DNA from: Clostridia bacterium
Lineage (GTDB): Bacteria; Bacillota; Clostridia; Christensenellales; UBA1242
Assembly (NCBI GenBank): GCA_017616705.1
Contig: JAFZXQ010000072.1
Span: forward strand, 1-13,855
DNA: 13,855 bases
Direction of reading: 5' to 3'
The position numbers and the translations under genes were made by a program. The notes beneath the pieces are model-generated. The model was not told the origin of the DNA. It ran no database searches and was given only the letters and a program-made list of their open reading frames with translations. Shown in pieces: positions 7,755 through 13,855 of this stretch; within the stretch, counting starts at the first letter, position 1; each line of letters begins with the position of its first letter.

Positions 7755-8129
7755 GTTTATTATTTTTTTAATTTGTTCTTCGGTTAAATCTTCATTTTTA
7801 TAAAAAGAGTATTTAGCAATTTCATTTAACTTGTTGCTAGCATCTTCAACTAAATTATCAAGGATTTTCTGCTCATTTTTTTGGTTTTCTTCATCAAGCC
7901 TTTTAAAGAGTTTATGGGCGTTATCTGCGCTCGTTTCTTTAAGCTTGTCAATAAGCCTTGCGTCAAGATTTGGCGCAGTTATAACCAAACTATCTTTAAA
8001 GTTAGAAAAATTATGAACTTCAAACCTTCCCGTTTTTAAGTTTTTGCAAAGCTCAAAATTTGGGTTAATTTCTTTAACTCTTTTATATAAAAACAACAAA
8101 TCAAACACTTTTTCTAAATACTCTTTCAT
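7752..8129 (-). CDS. Conserved small phage protein between coat and adaptor genes
   Basis: A 125-residue, mostly helical, charged protein. It begins with a hydrophobic helix (YLEKVFDLLFLYKRV), then INPNFELCKNLKTGRFEVHNF (21-41) and a short strand LVITAPNLDARLIDKL (48-63), followed by a coiled-coil-like tail (FKRLDEENQKNEQKILDNLV). The arrangement of a short beta hairpin (RFEVH), LDAR and a long Asn/Glu helix is one I have seen in small proteins at the same position, between coat and adaptor genes, in Gram-positive phages; their role is unknown. The ribosome-binding site is weak: after the coat gene TAG come GGTAGTAAG and five T residues before the ATG at 8129, with no AGGAG. It may depend on coupling to coat translation. 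It could be a head-assembly or decoration factor, but that is not shown. Confidence 0.7.
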   Translation of the reverse strand: MKEYLEKVFDLLFLYKRVKEINPNFELCKNLKTGRFEVHNFSNFKDSLVITAPNLDARLIDKLKETSADNAHKLFKRLDEENQKNEQKILDNLVEDASNKLNEIAKYSFYKNEDLTEEQIKKIIN

Positions 8130-8143
8130 AAAAACTTACTACC

Positions 8144-9343
8144 CTAAGACTCGTCTATTCCAGTTAGTTTTGCTTGCCCGCCTGGTTGGTTGCAGATAAG
8201 GTCAGCATATTTAACCAATGTTGCGCTGTAAGTTGGCTTATTTAAGTTTTGTTTGATAACTCTTCCATCTTCGCCTTCAAGCCATTTCCAGTCGCAAAGT
8301 TGATGAAGGTTAAATTCTTTAGTGTTTAACATAAACATTGTTCCATCATCAATAAATCTGTCGCTAACAATAGGAATTCCGTTATAACTAATAGCCTTAA
8401 AACCACCGTTAAGTTCCATATAGTCAACGTTAGTTCTATAAGTTGAGAAATATTCTTGATAATTTCTTTTAACGCCAGCTGAGCAGCAAATAAAGTCAAT
8501 GTTTGAATTGTAAGTTTCAGTAAGATAGTCTAAAACCTTTTGAATTGTTAAATCGTTAATATCTTGAGCAGTTCCGCTAACAGAAATATCTTTCATATAA
8601 GGAACAAGCCAAGAATAAGTTGATCTAGATAACCCATAAATTGAACCACTATCACTAAATATTGCGCCAAGACCGGTAAGTTCTTTACCATAAGAACCTT
8701 GAACACAAAGATAATAAGTTGTTGACTGGGTTGGTTCAAAGGCTTCAGCAGTCATTGTTACCCCTGTTATTGTTACAGTTTTGTTAGTTCTGTCAATGCC
8801 AACAATTCTCTTGGCTGCAACAGTTTGGCTAACGTTGCCTGAGCCATCAATAACATCAATAACCATTCCTTCAACTAGGTTTTTAACTGAACTAACTGTG
8901 AAAGTTGTTGTTGTGTTAGTAACGATTGAGCAAAGTTTGCCGCTTCCGTCAGAATAAAGCATTCTTCCAAGGTTAAAAGCACTTGCTTTAACAAGGCCTT
9001 CCATTTCAGCGTTTAAAAGGTTAACAAACGCACCAGCTGAACTCAAAGAAGCGCGCATTGCTTTATCACTAATCTCAATTTTTCCGTAAAGGTTTTTAAG
9101 AGTTAATGTAAATTGTTCATAATTGTTTTGTGCTGCAACAGGAAGATCACCCGTTTCAGTTCCTGCGCCAATACCACCATTGATGCCATAAGGAGCCATC
9201 TTTTTGATTTCGCTTCCCCAAACATCATTGGTTGTTTGATTAATTTTCGCTAAAAGAGGGTTGACTGTTAAATTTAATTGATCGCTAACAACACCAAGGT
9301 AAACTTCTTTTAGCGCTTTATCTGCATTACTTAAAGTAACCAT
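8144..9343 (-). CDS. Major capsid protein (HK97 fold)
   Basis: A 399-residue coat protein. The N-terminal helix (residues 6-35) is followed by a conserved loop KMAPYGINGGIGAGTETGDL (48-67) and by NYEQFTLTLKNLYGKIEISDKAMRAS (74-99). Next comes the long spine helix AGAFVNLLNAEMEGLVKASAFNLGRMLY (103-130), which is typical of HK97-fold coats. Residues 135-215 form a beta-rich insertion (FTVSSVKNLVEGMVIDVID...KTVTITGV), comparable to insertion domains of other coats. The second half carries a peripheral-domain pattern: QKVLDYLTETYNSNIDFICCSAGVKRNYQEYF, then NGIPIVSDRFIDDGTMFMLN (321-340). No N-terminal delta domain or protease is visible, in agreement with the separate scaffold gene upstream. The ATG at 9343 has AGGAGA overlapping the scaffold stop. 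Its size and neighbours (scaffold before, adaptor after) make the call secure. Confidence 0.9.
   Translation of the reverse strand: MVTLSNADKALKEVYLGVVSDQLNLTVNPLLAKINQTTNDVWGSEIKKMAPYGINGGIGAGTETGDLPVAAQNNYEQFTLTLKNLYGKIEISDKAMRASLSSAGAFVNLLNAEMEGLVKASAFNLGRMLYSDGSGKLCSIVTNTTTTFTVSSVKNLVEGMVIDVIDGSGNVSQTVAAKRIVGIDRTNKTVTITGVTMTAEAFEPTQSTTYYLCVQGSYGKELTGLGAIFSDSGSIYGLSRSTYSWLVPYMKDISVSGTAQDINDLTIQKVLDYLTETYNSNIDFICCSAGVKRNYQEYFSTYRTNVDYMELNGGFKAISYNGIPIVSDRFIDDGTMFMLNTKEFNLHQLCDWKWLEGEDGRVIKQNLNKPTYSATLVKYADLICNQPGGQAKLTGIDES
8699..8941 (-). other. Beta-rich insertion domain inside the capsid protein
   Basis: These bases encode residues 135-215 of the coat protein. The segment is Thr/Val rich with alternating strands (TNTTTTFTV, GMVIDVIDG, KTVTITGV) and interrupts the helical spine and peripheral-domain pattern. 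Inserted beta domains at comparable places in HK97-fold coats stabilise the subunit or face outward. The boundary is estimated by eye. Confidence 0.45.
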
Positions 9344-9348
9344 TATTT

Positions 9349-9355
9349 TCTCCTA
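9349..9355 (-). promoter_or_regulatory. Stop/Shine-Dalgarno fusion TAGGAGA before the capsid gene
   Basis: The scaffold TAG stop (9355-9353) starts TAGGAGA, which serves the coat ATG at 9343. Coupling would tie coat translation to scaffold translation, although the coat needs far more copies. Confidence 0.7.
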
Positions 9356-10033
9356 ATTAAAATATTTTCTTAAAACTTCTCCTGCCTCACTAATTGAACT
9401 AAGTTTTTTAGCAGGAGTTGGTGAAATGTTATTTCCTCGCCCCGAAACAATTTCTGGGGCACTTGGGCGAGCATTTAAAGATTTAATATAACTGCCAATA
9501 ATCATTTCTTTGGCGCGCTCGTTATCAGCAATATATTTCTTTAAAAAATCTTCGTCATTAGAAAGAAGAGCAGGTTCAACATATTTCTCACTAATAACCA
9601 TTTTATATGCTATATCAAGGCAGTTTTCACTTTCTGCAATTTCTGGGTATTTTACTAAAATTTTAGCAATATTTTTACTTTCGCTTTTAGCGTTTGCATT
9701 ATTTTTATAAAACTCAGAAACTTTTTGTTTCCAGTTAGGTTGGTTATATAAAGCAGTTTTCCTATTTTCATTTGCACTATTTTCAGTTGGCAAAGCACTC
9801 TCTTTTTGGCTTAGGTTTTCTTTTAAAACTTCACTTAACTTTTGACTTTTTCGCGTGAATTCTGCTTCAAGGTTATTGTAAGCATTAAGCAAACTTTTTG
9901 CATCTTTAAACTTTCCATATGGGGAGCCATTGTTTAACTCTTTGGGTTCATTTTCATTTTCTAAATCTTGCGCACCTGCGCTGTAACCAAGATTACTTTC
10001 TGGTTGTTCCCCATCTAAAATTTCTTTTTCCAT
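9353..10033 (-). CDS. Capsid scaffolding protein
   Basis: A 226-residue acidic and helical protein directly before the coat gene, which is the usual scaffold position. The first 38 residues are acidic and probably disordered (DGEQPESN, ENENEPKELNNGS). KFKDAKSLLNAYNNLEAEFTRKSQKLSEVL (41-70) is a recurrent helical signature of phage scaffolds. A Ser/Asn/Lys-rich linker leads to helices around 100-185 (WKQKVSEFYKNN, AKILVKYPEIAESENCLDIAYKMV, FLKKYIADNERAKEMIIGSYI). The basic C-terminus, with VSGRGNNISPTPAKKLSSISEAGEVLRKYFN, fits a coat-binding tail. The start at 10033 is backed by AGGAGA fused to the portal stop. There is no Ser-His-Asp protease signature, so I see no fused maturation protease. 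It should assemble the procapsid and then leave. Confidence 0.85.
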   Translation of the reverse strand: MEKEILDGEQPESNLGYSAGAQDLENENEPKELNNGSPYGKFKDAKSLLNAYNNLEAEFTRKSQKLSEVLKENLSQKESALPTENSANENRKTALYNQPNWKQKVSEFYKNNANAKSESKNIAKILVKYPEIAESENCLDIAYKMVISEKYVEPALLSNDEDFLKKYIADNERAKEMIIGSYIKSLNARPSAPEIVSGRGNNISPTPAKKLSSISEAGEVLRKYFN

Positions 10034-10036
10034 AAT

Positions 10037-10043
10037 TCTCCTA
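10037..10043 (-). promoter_or_regulatory. Stop/Shine-Dalgarno fusion TAGGAGA before the scaffold gene
   Basis: The portal TAG stop (10043-10041) is the first part of TAGGAGA, followed by ATT and the ATG at 10033. The motif is the same as at three other junctions of this operon. Confidence 0.7.
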
Positions 10044-11921
10044 TTTTTCTTTTAATTCATTAAAAACACCATCAGCAACACTCATTTGCTTATGAGCAAT
10101 AATATGGTCAGTTAGCCACTTAACATATTCTTCGCCACGTTTAGAGCATTCTTCGCTTAATAAAAACTTTCTGTGCTCTTCAATGTGAATATCATGATCG
10201 TCAAACTCGTTTGGAACTAAGTTTGGCTTCATGTTTAAGTTTTCAATATTGGCTCGTTTTGTGTGAGTAACACGCTCATCTTGGGCATAATCCCACATAC
10301 CAAATCCGAGCCCCTCTAAAAGTTTATATCTTATTCTATTTGAAAGCTTACCTTTCTCGTCATGGAATAAGCCAAGTTTAAACAATTCAAGCATTAATGA
10401 GCGCTTCTGCGCTTGAGATAAAGTTAATTCATTAACAGTATCTAAAACAATATCCGTATTAGATAAATCAGCACCGGTCCAATAATAAACTTCAACTTCG
10501 CCATCATTATTTGCTATGCTAGCAAGTCTTTTAGTTGTTGCAAACTGCTTATAAAGTTTTAAAATGTGTTTTGCAATTAATCTTGTTGCCGTCCTAATAT
10601 TTTCAGCCGTTGCTGTTAACCTGCTCTCGTCTTGCTCAATAAGCAAACTTAATGCAGTTCCGCTTGAAATTTGAGAAGGAACTGAGCTATCACGCATAAA
10701 GTCACTAACGCCACTAACTGTATTAAACTCGTCAATTAATCTATCTTCTTCGCGGTTAAAATCATAAGGAACGTCGCCTGCGTCCATAAATTTAGGAACG
10801 CTCGACCCCGCCCTATAAATTAAAACTTTACCAGGCGCAAGCCCTTCATCTTCAAGATCGTCAATATCAACAGAACCATCTTCAACCGCTAAAACACCAC
10901 CAGCCAAGCGCGCTAAAAACTCATGTTTGCGATTTTTAATTGCGTTATATGCGCGCTGAACAGGAATACATCTTTCAACAACGCTAATTCCCCAAAATGA
11001 ACCGCTTTGAACTTGCGAGATTTGCCTAATAAACGGAAAACTTCTCTTTTCATTATCAGCGTTTATAAAAGGAAGTTCACCATCATAAAGAAGCGTTTTA
11101 CCACAAACAATAGTAAACCTTCCGTTTGGGTTGTGTTTTGTTGGTTTTTCATATTTTTCAATAACAAGACAATGATTATGTTTTGTCATTTTTGTTAACT
11201 TTTTAACGCTTTCCCTTCCGCTCATACCAGCTAAAAAGTTATTGTTATCAAAAGTAAATGTGTCAAGGTCTGTTCCATTAATTTCAACGTTAAATTTTTC
11301 GTTAACAACTTCAGCTGGAATAACTTGCGCATGAATAATACTCTGACAATCTTCAATATCTTTAGCGCCACATGAATCAGGGAAAATTTCAAAAGGTGGA
11401 CAAACTGAAATGTCAATATCCCCTTCATAAAGTTCGCCTTCATCAGTTTTAGCAATTAAATCACCGCCGTTATTGCTCCACGCAACTTTATAAAAGGCAG
11501 TGCCTGTTATTTCGCTCCACGCCGTTGCTTCGCTAATTAGGCTGCTGAGGTTATGTTTATTTGTTGCATAATCTAAAACTGCCTTACTCAACTTTGCGCA
11601 GGCAATATCATCTCTGTCACTTGAAGCAGGCATAACGCTAACGCTTGGTCTAACCTTTGCCAAACGAGCTAGGCGCGCTTCAACTAATGGTGCAATATGG
11701 TTATAAACCTCACGGCATTCCCATGAATAACTCTTTTCAAGATCACCAATTTCACCTTTGCCAGAAACATAACAATATTGATTACCTAAAACAAAGTTCA
11801 TGTTTAGCTCCCAGCCTAATTCAATTGGTCTTCTTTCTTCCCTTCTGCGCTCGAAATCAGCCGCAATAGCATTAACTATTTCTTCATCTTTTTCTTCGTT
11901 GTAAAAAAACTTTCTTTCCAT
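10041..11921 (-). CDS. Portal protein, P22 gp1-like
   Basis: A 626-residue protein that would form the dodecameric DNA channel at one vertex of the head. The N-terminal helix is highly charged (FERRREERRPIELGWELNMNFVLGNQY, 23-49). It is followed by VYNHIAPLVEARLARLAKVRPSVSVMPAS (72-100), a strong P22-type portal signature. Further on come WSEITGTAFYKVAW, the core ISVVERCIPVQRAYNAIKNRKHEFLARLAGGVLAVEDGSV, and the helical IDEFNTVSGVSDFMRDSSVPSQISSGTALSLLIEQDESRL, which has the usual portal stem/crown pattern. It is shorter than the 725-residue P22 portal, so it probably lacks the long barrel. The ATG at 11921 has AAAGGAG five bases upstream, before the TAA of the TerS-like gene. It lies between the packaging genes and the scaffold, the standard order. 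Confidence 0.9.
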   Translation of the reverse strand: MERKFFYNEEKDEEIVNAIAADFERRREERRPIELGWELNMNFVLGNQYCYVSGKGEIGDLEKSYSWECREVYNHIAPLVEARLARLAKVRPSVSVMPASSDRDDIACAKLSKAVLDYATNKHNLSSLISEATAWSEITGTAFYKVAWSNNGGDLIAKTDEGELYEGDIDISVCPPFEIFPDSCGAKDIEDCQSIIHAQVIPAEVVNEKFNVEINGTDLDTFTFDNNNFLAGMSGRESVKKLTKMTKHNHCLVIEKYEKPTKHNPNGRFTIVCGKTLLYDGELPFINADNEKRSFPFIRQISQVQSGSFWGISVVERCIPVQRAYNAIKNRKHEFLARLAGGVLAVEDGSVDIDDLEDEGLAPGKVLIYRAGSSVPKFMDAGDVPYDFNREEDRLIDEFNTVSGVSDFMRDSSVPSQISSGTALSLLIEQDESRLTATAENIRTATRLIAKHILKLYKQFATTKRLASIANNDGEVEVYYWTGADLSNTDIVLDTVNELTLSQAQKRSLMLELFKLGLFHDEKGKLSNRIRYKLLEGLGFGMWDYAQDERVTHTKRANIENLNMKPNLVPNEFDDHDIHIEEHRKFLLSEECSKRGEEYVKWLTDHIIAHKQMSVADGVFNELKEK

Positions 11922-12380
11922 TTATTCTCCTTTTTGTTTAATTTCATCTTCTAATTGTTTTGCTAAAGACAAAAGTTCTGAATCACTCATCATCGTTAAA
12001 TCTGTGCCTAACGTTTTATCAATTTCCAAAAGCATTTTAATAGCAAGCATATCAGGCGGAACAAAGTGCGTGGTAACTTTCTTCTTAGCCAAAGTAGGCG
12101 CTTTGATATCTTCACAATTTTCTCCAGATGCAAAACAACTAACGTCGTTACACTCTAATTTTACATTATGGTTTTGATTAACCTTTGTTTTAGTGACGCG
12201 TTTTTTAGATTTTGTTAAATCAGATTTTTCTTCATCAAAAAAGGAAATTTGATTAGAGTATTTTGGTTTATTATCATAAACAAACTCTTCACAAACTTCT
12301 TTATAAAAGAAACCTTCTGCCCTTTTTAATAAAATTTTATATAATTTATCTGAAATTTTATTGTCGTTGTTATTCTGCAT
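11922..12380 (-). CDS. Small-terminase-like protein (candidate TerS) downstream of terL
   Basis: A 152-residue protein. Its N-terminal helix LYKILLKRAEGFFYKEVCEEFV (13-34) matches the AxGxxxxEVxEE pattern I associate with small phage terminase-type proteins. The segment KKVTTHFVPPDMLAIKMLLE (100-119) resembles their conserved T(K/H)xxPPDxxAxxxxL motif. The C-terminus MSDSELLSLAKQLEDEIKQK (131-150) is a common ending in that group. Between the two conserved blocks lie about 65 hydrophilic residues with many Lys and Ser and three Cys (77, 82, 89). Partnering TerL for DNA recognition is therefore plausible, but the order (after terL) is reversed from the usual. No Shine-Dalgarno precedes the ATG at 12380, and no other in-frame start exists between the leader stop codon and this ATG. 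The alternative is a packaging accessory or DNA-binding regulator. Confidence 0.5.
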   Translation of the reverse strand: MQNNNDNKISDKLYKILLKRAEGFFYKEVCEEFVYDNKPKYSNQISFFDEEKSDLTKSKKRVTKTKVNQNHNVKLECNDVSCFASGENCEDIKAPTLAKKKVTTHFVPPDMLAIKMLLEIDKTLGTDLTMMSDSELLSLAKQLEDEIKQKGE

Positions 12381-12443
12381 TTTTACATTACAATTTAAAT
12401 ATTTCTAAATATTTTTTATTTTTGTTTTTACTTTTTGCATTTT
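12381..12443 (-). other. AT-rich leader between terL and the TerS-like gene, the longest gap in the window
   Basis: These 63 bases are almost entirely A and T. No AGGAG-type site is present before the ATG at 12380. An eleven-codon frame (ATG at 12440-12438, MQKVKTKIKNI, then TAG) lies in the same frame as the TerS-like gene, and an ATG-TAA pair lies nearer to the start. It contains a perfect 8-base inverted repeat. It might hold a promoter or a leader element, but I could not align convincing -35 and -10 boxes. Confidence 0.4.
12397..12414. repeat. Inverted repeat AAATATTT-2 bases-AAATATTT
   Basis: Two copies of the self-complementary octamer aaatattt are separated by two bases, giving a potential 8-bp A/T-only stem or a pair of direct repeats. 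Such a pair could be a protein-binding site or a weak RNA hairpin 16 bases before the TerS-like start. With only A/T pairs it is not a convincing intrinsic terminator, and in this base composition it can arise by chance. Confidence 0.35.
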
Positions 12444-13855
12444 TTATAAATTGTTAAAATTCGCTTTATTAATCTTTTTAATGAGTTTTAATTTATCTTT
12501 TTGAATAATTGAAAGCTCATCTTTTTTAGTTTTTTGTTCTGGTTTTGTCATAATATAATATCTAAGTTCATCAAGGGCATGATCATCTTTTTTAACCGGC
12601 TTTTCTTCATCACCCCAAAAATAACCTTTTATTTCTCTAATCAAATTAACGCAGTTTGAAAAGATAAATAGATGCGCTTTACCATTAGCATCTTTAAGAT
12701 AACTTTTAACCCTGCTAATTCCGCTAAACAAATCTTTATTAACATTTGGGTTAACCATTATTCCAAAATCATAAAACAAATCAACAACACTCTTTTCGCT
12801 TGCAAGCGTTTTCTGTGATGCGGCGCTATCAATAATAGCATTAATATAACCATTAAATCCTGTTGGCCAATTTAACTCTTTACAGATTTGCTTAATCGCT
12901 ATTGAATGTTCTTCAACAGTAATATTGCTTTGGTAGTGTTCTGCGATAACATAGATATTTCCATCATAGTCTTGCGCATAAAAGTGACAACTTAAAGGGT
13001 TGTGAAGTCCTGGGTCAATTGAAATCATATCAAACCAATCACGTGGCACATTAAAAGGCTCAATAACATTTACCTTTTCATCAAACTCCTTATAAACAAT
13101 ACTATTAGCGATATCTGTAAAGCGACCAAACCTTCGTGATTCAAGTTCACTTTCGCCCATTGTTGTGCTTAACCTTTTTATTTCATCAGCGCTTAAATAA
13201 GGATTATCAGCCCACTCAATAAACTCGCACCAAACTTCAGGGTCATTAAACTTGTTTAAATAAATATAGTCGTAAACAAAAGTTAAGCCTTTAAGCGGTG
13301 TCATTGTTCCAAAAATATCGCCTTGCTTATCTAAAACTCTCATAACACATTCGTTATAAATATCAAGTGGCGGCTCTTCATCAAACCAAACAAAATCAAG
13401 GCTTGTTCCTTGGAACTTATCGCGTCCACTTTCACACGTTTTAAAACTGATCTTACTTTTGCCACCAAAAACGTTTTTGATAACAATTGTATCAATAACA
13501 CCAAACTCGGCGCTTGCCTTGCTGCCGGTGTTCATAATTATTTCTTCAATCCAATCACTTGGCAAATACTTTAAAATTTTTTCTTGGCTAACTTCTTTTT
13601 GAACCTTTGATGAGAGACTAACAACCCAACCAACTACGTTAGGTCTATTTTCTCTATATGGGTGAATTCCCCTTGCTAGCCAAACAACCTCAACAGCCCC
13701 ACATTCCGTTTTACCAGACCTGTTACCACCAAAAACCCACCTATTTCGTTTTTGACATTTATGAAACTCAAGTTGTTTTAAATGAACAATTTCGCCTTTA
13801 TTATATTTATTAATTTTATATGATTTTCGTTTTATAATTTCTTTTAACAGGTTAA
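12444..13855 (-). CDS. terL: Terminase large subunit (packaging ATPase and nuclease), 5' end outside window
   Basis: The reading frame stays open from the window edge (first full codon 13853-13851) to TAA at 12446-12444, giving 469 visible residues. The TTG at 13565 sits after the ATPase motif and is not the real start; a few N-terminal residues lie beyond the window. The motor domain has Walker A GGNRSGKT at visible residues 42-49, Walker B VWFDEE at 155-160 with its catalytic glutamate, and a coupling motif GTMTP at 182-186. The RNase H-like nuclease has ISIDPG (Asp280), AIIDSAA (Asp342) and DDHALDELRYY (Asp424, Asp428), the expected acidic residues for two-metal cleavage. The lysine-rich C-terminus (KDKLKLIKKINKANFNN) may contact the portal. 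It cuts the concatemer and pumps DNA through the portal encoded two genes downstream. Confidence 0.95.
   Translation of the reverse strand, partial: NLLKEIIKRKSYKINKYNKGEIVHLKQLEFHKCQKRNRWVFGGNRSGKTECGAVEVVWLARGIHPYRENRPNVVGWVVSLSSKVQKEVSQEKILKYLPSDWIEEIIMNTGSKASAEFGVIDTIVIKNVFGGKSKISFKTCESGRDKFQGTSLDFVWFDEEPPLDIYNECVMRVLDKQGDIFGTMTPLKGLTFVYDYIYLNKFNDPEVWCEFIEWADNPYLSADEIKRLSTTMGESELESRRFGRFTDIANSIVYKEFDEKVNVIEPFNVPRDWFDMISIDPGLHNPLSCHFYAQDYDGNIYVIAEHYQSNITVEEHSIAIKQICKELNWPTGFNGYINAIIDSAASQKTLASEKSVVDLFYDFGIMVNPNVNKDLFSGISRVKSYLKDANGKAHLFIFSNCVNLIREIKGYFWGDEEKPVKKDDHALDELRYYIMTKPEQKTKKDELSIIQKDKLKLIKKINKANFNNL

Noticed and set aside
7831..8016. Plus-strand frame with a hydrophobic, holin-like translation
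   Set aside because: It lies wholly antisense to the 125-residue gene. The Leu/Ser-rich hydrophobicity is what the complement of a Lys/Glu-rich helical gene produces, and no convincing ribosome-binding site was recognised.
9510..9710. Plus-strand hydrophobic frame opposite the scaffold gene
   Set aside because: It is the antisense shadow of the helical scaffold coding sequence and stands alone against a uniformly minus-strand operon.
12397..12414. Inverted repeat as an intrinsic terminator
   Set aside because: The stem has only A/T pairs and a 2-base loop, and essential packaging and head genes continue downstream in the same direction.
12263..12457. Plus-strand 64-codon frame rich in Leu/Phe/Tyr near the terL/TerS-like gap
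   Set aside because: It overlaps the start of a real gene and an AT-rich gap, has low-complexity aromatic content and no convincing ribosome-binding site, so it is a composition artefact.
12444..13565. TerL starting at the TTG at 13565
   Set aside because: The same frame continues upstream through the Walker A motif at 13730-13707 to the window edge, so this TTG encodes an internal leucine.

Overview
The window is part of the virion-morphogenesis module of an AT-rich tailed phage or prophage. All twelve well-supported genes, plus the first codons of a thirteenth, lie on the minus strand and are read from the right end to the left end. They are packed with gaps of a few bases or with 1-base TAATG overlaps. 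The low GC, the strong AAGGAGG/AGGAGA ribosome-binding sites and the protein families point to a low-GC Gram-positive host (Bacillota, perhaps a gut Clostridia- or Bacilli-type bacterium). That host is an inference; nothing in the window names it.

Layout in order of transcription: large terminase (13855-12444, 5' end outside the window); a small protein with a small-terminase-like signature (12380-11922); P22-type portal (11921-10041); scaffold (10033-9353); HK97-fold major capsid protein (9343-8144); a conserved 125-residue protein (8129-7752); a gp4-like head-completion or tail adaptor (7742-7173); a beta-propeller tail hub/stabiliser (7173-5683, start re-assigned from GTG to ATG); a receptor-binding protein with a C-type-lectin-like C-terminus (5680-3326); a second fibre/propeller protein (3316-1295); an 86-residue unknown (1292-1032); a coiled-coil candidate virion protein (1032-34); and the start of another gene (24-1). 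No tape measure, tail tube or sheath gene is present, so the order fits a short-tailed (podovirus-like) particle.

Working together: TerL, with the TerS-like protein, would pump DNA through the portal into a scaffolded procapsid of the coat protein. The gp4-like and hub proteins close the head and form the short tail. The 784- and 673-residue proteins would contact the host surface, and the coiled-coil protein may be packaged or injected.

Most interesting points: the 784-residue protein ends in a lectin-like fold of the kind used as a target by diversity-generating retroelements, with a GC-rich patch at its very 3' end; the TerS-like gene lies downstream of terL and has no Shine-Dalgarno; and five junctions fuse the stop codon to the next ribosome-binding site (four TAGGAGA, one TAAGGAGG). 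No RNA genes, CRISPR arrays, insertion sequences or attachment sites were seen, and there is no gene-free stretch above 300 bases.
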